Source: Chloroflexota bacterium (GTDB lineage: Bacteria > Chloroflexota > Limnocylindria > Limnocylindrales > CSP1-4). From it: a stretch of DNA of 6,611 bases. Positions 1-5,523 of the stretch are shown here, piece after piece. The stretch covers positions 1-6,611 of the forward strand of contig DAIERN010000079.1 of the NCBI GenBank assembly GCA_027346765.1, in the 5' to 3' direction. Numbering within the stretch: position 1 is the stretch's first letter; each line of letters begins with the position of its first letter. Made by a program: the position numbers and the translations under genes. The notes beneath the pieces are model-generated. The model ran no database searches and was not told the origin of the DNA. It worked only from the letters and a program-made list of their open reading frames with translations.

Positions 1-348
1 TTCAAGCCCTACGCCGCCAATCTGCCCAAGAAGGTCGCGGTGGGCGTCGTCAACCACCGCCAGCTGCAGGCGGACATGCCCGAGGTGGTGGCCGGCCGGG
101 TTCGTCGGGCGCTGGAGGTCATCCCGGCGGACAAGCTGGTGCTGTCGTCCGACTGTGGCTTTGGCCGGCAGGGCTTCAACCGGCTCGTCGCGTTCTACAA
201 GGCGACGGGCATCGCCCAGGGCCGCAACATCGTGTTGAAGGAGCTCGGGTTGGAGCCGCGCTACGTGCCCGCCGCTGACCCGGCGCTGCAGACCGACGTG
301 CTACCCGATCGCGAGCCGCTCACCCACCTGCCGTCACCCTGGCAGTAG
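1..348 (+). CDS. Cobalamin-independent methionine synthase (MetE) C-terminal-like protein, 3' fragment
   Basis: This is the last 115 codons of a gene whose start lies outside the window; the frame is open from base 1 to the TAG at 346-348. The encoded segment matches the end of the MetE catalytic barrel: a VVNHR stretch near fragment residues 16-20, an ALEVIP helix, then LSSDCGFG. Cys52 of the fragment (codon 154-156) sits where the family places the last zinc-ligand Cys. Established family role: zinc-dependent transfer of a methyl group to a thiol such as homocysteine in the cytosol, completing methionine synthesis. The last 25 or so residues after KELGLE are a variable tail. Because the N-terminal half is not visible, this could be a full MetE, a short single-barrel MetE-like enzyme or another methylthiol transferase, so no symbol is given. 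The next gene follows after 12 nt, suggesting co-transcription. Confidence 0.85.
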   Translation, partial: FKPYAANLPKKVAVGVVNHRQLQADMPEVVAGRVRRALEVIPADKLVLSSDCGFGRQGFNRLVAFYKATGIAQGRNIVLKELGLEPRYVPAADPALQTDVLPDREPLTHLPSPWQ

Positions 349-360
349 TCCGACCGGGCG

Positions 361-852
361 ATGAGTGACCCTGCCGATTCCAACCGGCCAGCCCGGCGCC
401 GGAACGCCGAGGGCAAGCTCGAAACGGGCAAGACCTGGGAGTCGTTGATCGATCGCCAGATCCGCGAGGCGATGGAGGAAGGCAAGTTCGACGATCTGCC
501 CCACCAGGGCGCGCCACTGCCCATCGACGACAACCCATACGCCGGCGAATGGGCGCTCGCGTTTCACATGCTCAAGAACGCCGGCGTGGCGCCACCCTGG
601 GTCGAGGCCAACAAGGAGCTGAGCGGCCTGCTCGCACGGCGCGACGCGATCATCGAGCGGGCCGCGTCCGGGCCTGAGCCTTCGCACGAGCGACGCCGCC
701 GCGACCGCGCGGCGCTGGAGGAGCTCGCGATGCAAATCAACGTGGCCGTGGCGCGGATCAACGCCGAGGCACCCAGCAGCGCGGCGCATCGCGCGCCGCT
801 GGTGCTGGCCGACGAACTCGCTCGCTACGACGCAGCCTGCCGCCGCGGTTGA
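361..852 (+). CDS. DUF1992 / DnaJC28-conserved-domain protein
   Basis: The product is 163 residues. Residues about 26-92 carry the DUF1992 (DnaJ homologue subfamily C member 28 conserved) domain: WESLIDRQIREAMEEGKF, then the DDLPHQGAPLP turn, DDNPY, and the AFHMLKNAGVAPPW segment, all in family order. The family has no settled biochemical function. The domain occurs alone in bacteria and fused to a J domain in eukaryotes. No J domain, signal peptide or membrane segment is visible. The C-terminal part (about 93-163) is charged, Arg/Ala/Glu-rich and probably helical. The ATG at 361 leaves a short charged N-terminal tail before the domain and is the only sensible start; no Shine-Dalgarno motif precedes it. 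It follows the metE-like gene by 12 nt on the same strand, and its stop lies 10 bp from the stop of the convergent cupredoxin gene. Confidence 0.9.
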   Translation: MSDPADSNRPARRRNAEGKLETGKTWESLIDRQIREAMEEGKFDDLPHQGAPLPIDDNPYAGEWALAFHMLKNAGVAPPWVEANKELSGLLARRDAIIERAASGPEPSHERRRRDRAALEELAMQINVAVARINAEAPSSAAHRAPLVLADELARYDAACRRG

Positions 853-862
853 GCCTCCTGCC

Positions 863-1447
863 CTAGAAGACGGTGATCGTAGTGATGGGGCTGTAGTCGC
901 TCGTCTGGCTGCCCAGCTGCCAGACCATCCGGGTCCGCAGATCCCAGGTGCCGGCCGACGGGAAGAAGATGGAGACGGTCGGTGCCTGGGTCGACGCACG
1001 GAGCGCCCACGCGCCACCGTTTTGACGAACCCACACCTGGTGAGCGCTAACGCCGGGCGCTTGGACCGTCCCCAGGGTGAGCGTGAAGAACGTCGCCGTC
1101 GTGCCCGCGGTCTGGTCGACCGTGATCGGTACCGCGATCGTCCCCCGGTGGCGCGCCGGATGGAGCGAGCAGAAATAGGGGAATGAGCCCGCCTGAGTCG
1201 GGTAGACCGCAGCGGGTGTCTTGCCGGCTCTGATCGTCACGCCGCCCCACGACCAGTTCACGACCGGAACGGCGGTGTGCTTCTTGCCCGAAGTGTTCTG
1301 CCAGCGGACGGAGCTGCCCAGCATGACCGTCTGGGTGGCCGGTGTGAAGGCGCGATTCGTCACGGTGACGGTCGCGGTCGCGGCCGATGCGCTGCCCGAG
1401 CTGAGCAGCAGAAGGAAGACGGACAGCAAGCCGACTCGTCGGATCAT
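863..1447 (-). CDS. Secreted cupredoxin (plastocyanin-like) with C-terminal beta domain
   Basis: The product is 194 residues from the ATG at 1447. Residues 1-22 form a signal peptide (MIRR, hydrophobic core, SASA before the likely cut), so the mature protein should be extracytoplasmic. Residues about 24-112 look like a cupredoxin: TVTNRAFTPATQTV, VRWQNTSGKKHTAV with His57, then FPYFCSLHPARHRGTI with Cys93 and His96. These are three of the four usual type 1 copper ligands. The axial Met expected a few residues after His96 is absent; His100 is nearby. Residues about 113-194 form a second beta-rich segment resembling a fibronectin-III or Ig-like domain (VWVRQNGGAW, AGTWDLRTRMV, SDYSPITTITV). Role is probably electron transfer or copper binding; the partner is unknown. 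The frame stays open upstream to 1642, and a GTG at 1471 is possible, but the signal peptide fixes the ATG at 1447 as the better choice. Confidence 0.85.
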   Translation of the reverse strand: MIRRVGLLSVFLLLLSSGSASAATATVTVTNRAFTPATQTVMLGSSVRWQNTSGKKHTAVPVVNWSWGGVTIRAGKTPAAVYPTQAGSFPYFCSLHPARHRGTIAVPITVDQTAGTTATFFTLTLGTVQAPGVSAHQVWVRQNGGAWALRASTQAPTVSIFFPSAGTWDLRTRMVWQLGSQTSDYSPITTITVF

Positions 1448-1515
1448 GTGTCGGAGTCTCAGCCGACTCACCGCTTGGGCCAACGCGACCTTGGTCCCAA
1501 AGCGGGCCTTGAGTG

Positions 1516-1535
1516 GTACCCCCAAGGGGCTTTGA
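1516..1535. repeat. Partial direct repeat of the tRNA-Glu 3' end
   Basis: Bases 1516-1535 match 2012-2031 at 17 of 20 positions, including an uninterrupted 11-mer CCCCCAAGGGG (1519-1529 and 2015-2025). The second copy is the T-arm and acceptor 3' half of tRNA-Glu. Both copies have the same orientation, and the orphan gene lies between them. This is the geometry of an attachment-site duplication at a tRNA 3' end, but the match is short and GC-rich and no integrase is present, so chance similarity is possible. Confidence 0.3.
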
Positions 1536-1558
1536 GCGTCCAGCAGCCGGACGCGCTC
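1534..1558 (-). terminator. GC-rich stem-loop between the orphan gene and the cupredoxin gene
   Basis: GAGC+GTCC at 1534-1541 pairs with GGAC at 1549-1552 and GCTC at 1555-1558, leaving a two-base bulge and a loop of about 7 nt. An alternative is an uninterrupted 6-bp stem, GCGTCC with GGACGC. It starts about 15 bp past the stop of the orphan gene (1573) in the minus direction. No U-tract follows on either strand, so it is not a classical intrinsic terminator. The rest of the 125-bp interval 1448-1572 shows no gene and no convincing promoter; a TTGGCC hexamer 17 bp from GAGACT, just upstream of the cupredoxin start, is only a weak candidate. Confidence 0.3.
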
Positions 1559-1572
1559 GCATGGTACGCAGG

Positions 1573-1998
1573 CTAGGACATCGTCGGTGGGGGCAGGGGG
1601 CTGAGCTGATGCCGGGTCCCATCGGCGTCGCGCGGACTCCACTCAACTGGTGTCAACGAGTCCAGCCTCGGAAAACCAATATCGGGACCGGCAACGCTGT
1701 AGAACTCGAGTTCTGACATGTAGCCGTCGTCGTCGACCATGAGCATGACTCCGACGAGGTTGTCGTTGGCGTCGCGAGCGAGTGCGTCCGCAGGCACACG
1801 CTCGCTGTCGGCTCGTGGCGCTGTCCGGTCGACCTCAAGGGCAATCGATGGACAGCCGCAGCCACACGAAAGTCCGGAGGTCCGGACCGAGGCCGCCTGG
1901 GCGGTTAAGACCTCACGCCATTCGCCTGACCAGGACAGCAGGAGGTCCAACACGGCGCGTTCGTCATCCGTGAGATCGCGGTTCATTGAGTCGATCAT
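1573..1998 (-). CDS. Hypothetical protein with CxCxC motif, unrecognised family
   Basis: The product is 141 residues from the ATG at 1998; a second in-frame ATG at 1986 would give 137. I cannot assign a function. The N-terminal third is acidic and helical (DLTDDERAVLDLLLSWSGEW). Then comes SCGCGCPSI with Cys45, Cys47 and Cys49, which could bind a metal. The second half contains LVGVMLMVDDDGYMSELEFYS, which reads as a beta-hairpin, and ends in a Pro-rich tail. There is no signal peptide or membrane segment, so it is probably cytoplasmic. The open frame extends upstream into the tRNA, but that part translates tRNA sequence and is not credible. The start lies 14 nt after the tRNA-Glu 3' end, so it may be read through from the tRNA unit. 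No Shine-Dalgarno motif is visible. A partial copy of the tRNA 3' end lies beyond its stop (1516-1535). Confidence 0.6.
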   Translation of the reverse strand: MIDSMNRDLTDDERAVLDLLLSWSGEWREVLTAQAASVRTSGLSCGCGCPSIALEVDRTAPRADSERVPADALARDANDNLVGVMLMVDDDGYMSELEFYSVAGPDIGFPRLDSLTPVEWSPRDADGTRHQLSPLPPPTMS

Positions 1999-2012
1999 AG
2001 GCTGAGACCGAG

Positions 2013-2086
2013 TGCCCCCAAGGGGATTCGAACCCCTGATCTCCACCTTGAAAGGGTGGCGTCCTAGGCCTCTAGACGATGGGGGC
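2013..2086 (-). tRNA. tRNA-Glu (anticodon UUC)
   Basis: Read on the minus strand, the sequence folds into a complete cloverleaf. The acceptor stem GCCCCCA pairs with TGGGGGC and is followed by discriminator A (2013). The D-arm begins GTCTAGAGGCC. The anticodon arm is CCACC-CTTTCAA-GGTGG, with anticodon TTC at 2052-2050. The T-arm is AGGGG-TTCGAAT-CCCCT. All stems are fully paired, length is 74 nt, and CCA is not encoded. It decodes GAA and GAG. A TAAACT hexamer at 2102-2097 lies 10 nt upstream and could be its -10 element, though no good -35 sits at standard spacing. Otherwise it may be processed from a transcript that also carries the membrane-protein gene upstream and the orphan gene downstream. 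Confidence 0.97.
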
Positions 2087-2102
2087 GGGCAGCTGAAGTT
2101 TA

Positions 2103-2124
2103 CCGGCGCCACGCGCGCGGCCGG
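2103..2124 (-). terminator. GC stem-loop between the membrane-protein stop and tRNA-Glu
   Basis: CCGGC at 2103-2107 pairs with GCCGG at 2120-2124, with a GC-rich loop capable of further pairing. It directly abuts the stop codon of the three-helix membrane protein (2125-2127). It lacks a U-tract on the minus strand (TAAACTTCAG follows), so termination here is uncertain. The same 38-bp spacer carries the TAAACT candidate -10 element of the tRNA. Confidence 0.25.
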
Positions 2125-2427
2125 TCAGGACGCCGCGGCGAGGATGCCCAGCACGATTGCTCCGGCCAGCGCGCCCGCCGCCATCAGCACGCATAGCCCG
2201 CCGATGAACGCCGCCAGGATGGCCATTCCGCCGCGCCCAGATTCAGCGACCCGGATGGCTGTCCCGGCGAGAGCGAAGCCCAGGATGCCCAGGCTGATCG
2301 CCAGCACGGCAAGTGCGCTCACCAGCAGCGGCAGCCGCAGCGTTGAGTTCTCCAGGAACAGGGTGTAGCCGACGACGACCGCCGAGGCCACGACCAGCAC
2401 CACAAGCACCATGCGCAACGGGGTCAT
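2125..2427 (-). CDS. Small three-helix membrane protein of unknown function
   Basis: The product is 100 residues. Hydrophobic segments lie at about 5-24 (MVLVVLVVASAVVVGYTLF), 32-56 (LPLLVSALAVLAISLG onward) and 67-97, a Gly/Ala-rich stretch that could form one long helix or a tight hairpin. The loops contain ENSTLR and RVAESGRGG. No signature residues or known family are recognised. The ATG at 2427 overlaps the stop of the GH13 gene as ATGA, and GGGAGGG at 2442-2436 provides one of the best ribosome-binding sites in the window, 9 nt before the start. Both points fix the start and indicate translational coupling to the glucanase gene. A role in the envelope is likely; a link to sugar uptake or to the hydrolase is suggested only by position. 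Confidence 0.72.
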   Translation of the reverse strand: MTPLRMVLVVLVVASAVVVGYTLFLENSTLRLPLLVSALAVLAISLGILGFALAGTAIRVAESGRGGMAILAAFIGGLCVLMAAGALAGAIVLGILAAAS

Positions 2428-3983
2428 TGCCCCGACCCTCCCGCCAGCAGGACAGCTCCCGATCGAGCCGCCACCTCCACCTCGAGCCGACCGTCGCCAT
2501 TGCCCACGATGACCGGATATGGCTCCGACGCCAGCTTGACCGGCTGGAGCGCGGCACCGGCAAAGCCATCGGTCGGAACGGTGAGTCGTGCGGGGGCATC
2601 GCCGGCATTCAGTAGAACCAGTGCGCCGGCAGTGCCTGCAAGCCGCCGGTACGCGACCGCCTGGGCGTCGGCGGCGAGCACTCTGAACTCGCCCTGGCGC
2701 AGGGCTGGCCGCTCGTGGCGCAACGCAATCACCGTTCGACAGTACTCCAGCAGGTCGTGGTCCCACGTTGCATGGTCCCACGGAAAGGCGCGGCGGTTGT
2801 CGGGATCGTGCCGGCCCTCCATGCCGACCTCATCGCCGTAGTAGATGCATGGGGCGCCGGGCAGCGTCATCGTCGCGAGCAGAGCGAGTCGCAGCGACGC
2901 GCTGTCGCGCGACGCCAGCGTCAGATAGCGCGCGGTGTCGTGGCTGCCCAGCAGGTTGAGCTGCGAGCGGATCGCGTCGGGCCGGTACATGGTCATGAGG
3001 TGTTCGAGCGCGCCCGCGAACGTAGGCCCGTCGATGGGCCGGACCGACTCGCGGTACTCGTGCTGCGTCTGGACTTCGCGCATGTCGAGGTGGCCGGCCG
3101 CGGTGAATGAGAGCAGCGCCTCTGTCAGCGGGTAATTCATGAGGCCGTCAAACGTATCGCCGCTGACCCACTGCGGCCGCTCCCGCCAGATCTCGGCCAC
3201 GAGGTACGCATCAGGATTGATCGCCCGGCAGCGCGCGCGGAACTCGCGCCAGTACCCGGCATCGATTTCCTCGGCGACGTCGAGCCGCCAGCCGTCGATG
3301 CCGAAGCGCAGCCAGTGCTCCGCGGCACCCATCAGGTGCTCGCGCATCCCTGAGTTATGGGTGTTGAGCTTGGGCAGCGCGGGCAGGTCCCACCAGGCCC
3401 GGTAGCCCAGCACCTTCAGGGTGACGTCGCCCTCGCGGTGGCCCTGCGCCTGGACCTCGGCCATGTGCCGGACGTCCTCGCGCGAGGGATAGGGTCGCAG
3501 CTCGCGGCCTTCCCGCAACGCGTCCTTGTCGATATGAAACCAGTCGACATAGGGCGAGTCGATGCCGTTCTCCACGATGTGGTGGAACGGCCAGAAACCG
3601 CGGCCCGAGTGGTTGAAGACGCCGTCGAGCACAACGCGCATACCGCGGCCATGCGCCGCGTCGAGCAGCTCGCGCAGCGCCTCGTCGCCACCCAGCAGCG
3701 GATCCACGTGGTAGTAGTCGTACGTGTGGTAGCGGTGGTTCGACGCGCTGGCAAACACCGGATTCAGGTAAAGCGCGGTGATCCCCAGCTCGCCCAGGTA
3801 ATCGAGATGCTCGACGATGCCCAGGAGGTCGCCGCCCTTGAAGCCGGTGTAGGTGGGCGGCGCATCCCACGGCTCGAGCGGGCCGGGCTTGGGCACGCGC
3901 ACAGATGCGGCGAAGCGGTCGGGAAAGATCTGGTAGAAGACCGCGTCGGCAACCCAGGCGGGTGTGTCGGAAAGCTGTGTCAA
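2424..3983 (-). CDS. GH13 alpha-glucanase, neopullulanase / cyclomaltodextrinase type
   Basis: The product is 519 residues from a TTG at 3983. All GH13 landmarks are present: WVADAVFYQIFPDRFA (10-25), region I DGVFNH (120-125), region V LPKLN (203-207, characteristic of the neopullulanase/oligo-glucosidase subfamilies), region II GWRLDVAEE with nucleophile Asp235, region III AEIW with acid/base Glu264, and region IV LLGSHD with Asp349. A beta-sandwich C domain follows from about 435. There is no signal peptide, so it should hydrolyse alpha-1,4 (and perhaps alpha-1,6) links in imported maltooligosaccharides, cyclodextrins or glycogen fragments in the cytosol. The CBM34 N-domain common in cyclomaltodextrinases is missing. 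The frame stays open to 4460, but that extension is antisense to the next gene and reads as charged nonsense (EEDDGDGHAQRDE). The TTG puts the protein just before the conserved DAVFYQIFPDRF. The stop overlaps the next gene as ATGA. Confidence 0.93.
   Translation of the reverse strand: MTQLSDTPAWVADAVFYQIFPDRFAASVRVPKPGPLEPWDAPPTYTGFKGGDLLGIVEHLDYLGELGITALYLNPVFASASNHRYHTYDYYHVDPLLGGDEALRELLDAAHGRGMRVVLDGVFNHSGRGFWPFHHIVENGIDSPYVDWFHIDKDALREGRELRPYPSREDVRHMAEVQAQGHREGDVTLKVLGYRAWWDLPALPKLNTHNSGMREHLMGAAEHWLRFGIDGWRLDVAEEIDAGYWREFRARCRAINPDAYLVAEIWRERPQWVSGDTFDGLMNYPLTEALLSFTAAGHLDMREVQTQHEYRESVRPIDGPTFAGALEHLMTMYRPDAIRSQLNLLGSHDTARYLTLASRDSASLRLALLATMTLPGAPCIYYGDEVGMEGRHDPDNRRAFPWDHATWDHDLLEYCRTVIALRHERPALRQGEFRVLAADAQAVAYRRLAGTAGALVLLNAGDAPARLTVPTDGFAGAALQPVKLASEPYPVIVGNGDGRLEVEVAARSGAVLLAGGSGQ
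2436..2442 (-). promoter_or_regulatory. Strong ribosome-binding site for the small membrane protein
   Basis: GGGAGGG (minus strand) lies inside the last codons of the GH13 gene, with its GGAGG core 9 nt ahead of the ATG at 2427. It stands out because most genes here lack any Shine-Dalgarno sequence. It supports the short reading of the downstream gene over longer upstream starts in the same frame. Confidence 0.6.
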
Positions 3984-4046
3984 AGGTGCCCGCGAGTCTA
4001 AGGCCCGTTCGCCGACTACACGCGCGAATGAGAGAATCGAGTCCTG
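3984..4046. promoter_or_regulatory. Divergent promoter region between GH13 and four-helix protein genes
   Basis: These 63 bp must hold the start signals for both divergent genes. On the minus strand, TAGACT at 4000-3995 (4 of 6 to TATAAT) lies 11 nt before the TTG. On the plus strand, TGA-GAGAAT at 4029-4037, an extended -10-like element, lies 9 nt before the ATG at 4047. Neither has a convincing -35 box. If real, both transcripts would begin within a few nt of the start codon, in keeping with the absence of Shine-Dalgarno motifs. The existence of a divergent promoter region is well supported by gene order; the exact boxes are guesses. Confidence 0.4.
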
Positions 4047-4418
4047 ATGTTCGACTTGGTCCGCCAGATGCCGGCAGGCGTGCGCATCGTCCTCAGCTTC
4101 GGTTTCGTTCTTCTGGCCGGCGTCGGCCTGACGTTGCCGCTGATCATCAACCAGGCGATCGAGTCGCCGGTATCGCCGCTCGGGCTGCTGTGGATGCTGC
4201 TCCTGGCGTACCTCGTGTTCACGCTCACGCTCATCCTGCAGCGCAAGCAGGCCGCCTGGATGCTCAGCCTGGGTCTCGTCTCGCTGAGCGTGCCCATCGC
4301 CATCGTCTTCTTCTATTGGGCGGGCTTCCTGGGGCTGCTGATGGGCGTCGCGCTGGCCGTGCTGCTCTTCTGGTCGCTCCGCGGCACGCGCGCGCGCCAG
4401 TGGTTCAACGAGCCCTGA
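4047..4418 (+). CDS. Four-helix integral membrane protein, unknown function
   Basis: The product is 123 residues. Four hydrophobic segments are visible at about 12-34, 44-65, 69-90 and 92-111, separated by short loops (NQAIESPVSP, QRKQAA). The C-terminus is basic (RGTRARQWFNEP) and the N-terminal MFDLVRQMPAGVR is mildly basic, consistent with both ends in the cytoplasm under the positive-inside rule. No conserved motif or family is recognised; it could be a small accessory membrane protein of the TIGR/DUF type. The hydrophobic pattern and coding-like third positions support it against the very long antisense extension of the GH13 frame. It is transcribed divergently from the glucanase gene and precedes the DUF3105 gene by 112 bp, so it is probably its own transcription unit. 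Confidence 0.8.
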   Translation: MFDLVRQMPAGVRIVLSFGFVLLAGVGLTLPLIINQAIESPVSPLGLLWMLLLAYLVFTLTLILQRKQAAWMLSLGLVSLSVPIAIVFFYWAGFLGLLMGVALAVLLFWSLRGTRARQWFNEP

Positions 4419-4447
4419 CACAGGCACGGATGCGGCCGCTGCCGTAC

Positions 4448-4461
4448 ATTGGGCGCCCAAT
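4448..4461. promoter_or_regulatory. 14-bp perfect palindrome upstream of the DUF3105 gene
   Basis: ATTGGGCGCCCAAT is identical to its reverse complement. It sits 29 bp past the stop of the four-helix protein and 69 bp before the DUF3105 start, in a 112-bp spacer (4419-4530) with no gene. A dimeric regulator's operator is the simplest reading. As a hairpin it would have only a 5-bp stem with a GCGC loop and no U-tract, so it is a poor terminator. A TACATT hexamer overlaps its left edge but has no matching -35. Confidence 0.35.
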
Positions 4462-4530
4462 TCTGCTGATTTCGCTGCGCCCCCACGTGCATCGGCGCCG
4501 CGCTACGACCTAACTGGAGACCTGTCACAA

Positions 4531-5472
4531 GTGGCCAAGAGATCCCGTCGCCCCGTGCGCCTAGAGCCTGCGAGCCTGTCCTCAACTGAGACAGCGCGCT
4601 CGTCCGTCGACCCGTCGCGCACCACTCGTACCTCGCGGCCACGCCGGCCTGTCGCCCAGCCGGGCATCCTGGAGCGCTATCGGTCGCTCATTTACGGCGG
4701 CGCGGCGGTCGTCGGCGTCGTCCTCGTGGCGTGGCTCTTCCTGCAGGGCGGCGCCCGGGCCGGATACACCTGCGACACCGAGCTGACCCCGGGACCCAGC
4801 GAGTCACTCACCCCCGGTCTGCCGACGCCAACCCCCAGCCCCACGCCCACCGCGTCGCCCACCCCGTCGCTCACGGCCGCACCCAGCGGTTCTGCAGCGC
4901 CGACTGCGCCGCCATCGAACGGCGCTTCGCCCAGCATTGCGCCATCGCCCACGGCATCTGCGACGGCCATCCCAGAGCCCACGCCGCGCCTGGGGTTCAG
5001 CACCGGTTTGCTGGGCCGCAACCACATCCGTGACCTGGGCACGGTCATCAACTACGCCTACTGCCCGCCCACGTCGGGCGACCACTACAACGTCACCAAC
5101 CACGGCCCCATCCGCGGTGCCGTCTACCCCGCCAACGAGGAGCAGATCCCCGGCGGCTGGATCCACAACCTGGAGCACGGCTACGTCGTCGCGCTGTACC
5201 GCTGCCCGAGCGGCGTGATCGGCCAGGGCGACTGCATCAGCCAGGCGGAGATGGACCAGCTGCAGGCCTTCTACGACCAGGTGCCTAATTCGGTCAATCC
5301 GTCCTGCGCCAAGAGGGTGGTGGTTGCCCGGTTCGACACGATGACGACCAAGTTCGCGCTCCTGGCCTGGGGTCGGGCGCTGCTGACCGACAATTTCGAT
5401 CTCGACACGGCGCTGCTCTTCGACCAACAATGGCAGGATCAGCCCGCGGCACCCGAACGAGGCCTCTGTTGA
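4531..5472 (+). CDS. Membrane-anchored DUF3105 protein with Pro/Ser/Thr-rich stalk
   Basis: The product is 313 residues from a GTG at 4531, preceded by GGAGA at 4516-4520 (10 nt spacing). Residues 1-52 are a basic, Arg/Ser-rich cytoplasmic tail. Residues about 53-72 form a single transmembrane helix (LIYGGAAVVGVVLVAWLFL). Residues about 85-152 are a low-complexity Pro/Thr/Ser/Ala stalk that would hold the last domain away from the membrane. Residues about 155-310 are a DUF3105 domain, recognised by YCPPTSGDHYN (His185), then GGWIHNLEHGYVVALY (His212, Glu215, His216). Cysteines at 81, 178, 225, 235, 259 and 313 all lie on the presumed outer side and could form disulfides. The domain's function is unknown; the conserved His/Glu cluster suggests metal binding. 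A type II anchor with the domain outside is inferred from charge distribution. Confidence 0.9.
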   Translation: MAKRSRRPVRLEPASLSSTETARSSVDPSRTTRTSRPRRPVAQPGILERYRSLIYGGAAVVGVVLVAWLFLQGGARAGYTCDTELTPGPSESLTPGLPTPTPSPTPTASPTPSLTAAPSGSAAPTAPPSNGASPSIAPSPTASATAIPEPTPRLGFSTGLLGRNHIRDLGTVINYAYCPPTSGDHYNVTNHGPIRGAVYPANEEQIPGGWIHNLEHGYVVALYRCPSGVIGQGDCISQAEMDQLQAFYDQVPNSVNPSCAKRVVVARFDTMTTKFALLAWGRALLTDNFDLDTALLFDQQWQDQPAAPERGLC

Positions 5473-5523
5473 CATGACGGTCGGCACTATCACTGTCACG
5501 CGTCGGGGCATTACCACTACCGC

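Noticed and set aside
334..1017. A 227-codon minus-strand frame spanning the DUF1992 gene
   Set aside because: It is antisense to a gene with clear domain homology and runs into the cupredoxin gene in another frame; the product is Arg/Ala/Gly-rich noise.
1999..2112. Upstream extension of the orphan gene through the tRNA
   Set aside because: These codons translate tRNA-Glu sequence; a protein start inside or beyond a tRNA gene is not credible when an ATG exists right after it.
2713..2781. Longer start for the small membrane protein (frame open from 2781)
   Set aside because: The extension overlaps the GH13 C-domain in another frame, reads as Arg/Pro-rich noise, and the ATG at 2427 has a strong ribosome-binding site.
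3357..4001. A 214-codon plus-strand frame inside the GH13 gene
   Set aside because: It is a shadow of the glucanase reading frame, with no recognisable motif of its own.
3984..4460. N-terminal extension of the GH13 frame
   Set aside because: The extra 159 codons are antisense to the four-helix membrane protein gene, have nonsense-like charged composition (EEDDGDGHAQRDE), and GH13 homology begins only just after the TTG at 3983.
5469..5500. A perfect TTGACA (5469-5474) at the end of the DUF3105 gene as a -35 box for tdh
   Set aside because: No acceptable -10 hexamer lies at 16-18 bp; the best match (TATCAC) is only 13 bp away. The hexamer overlaps the stop codon and may be chance.
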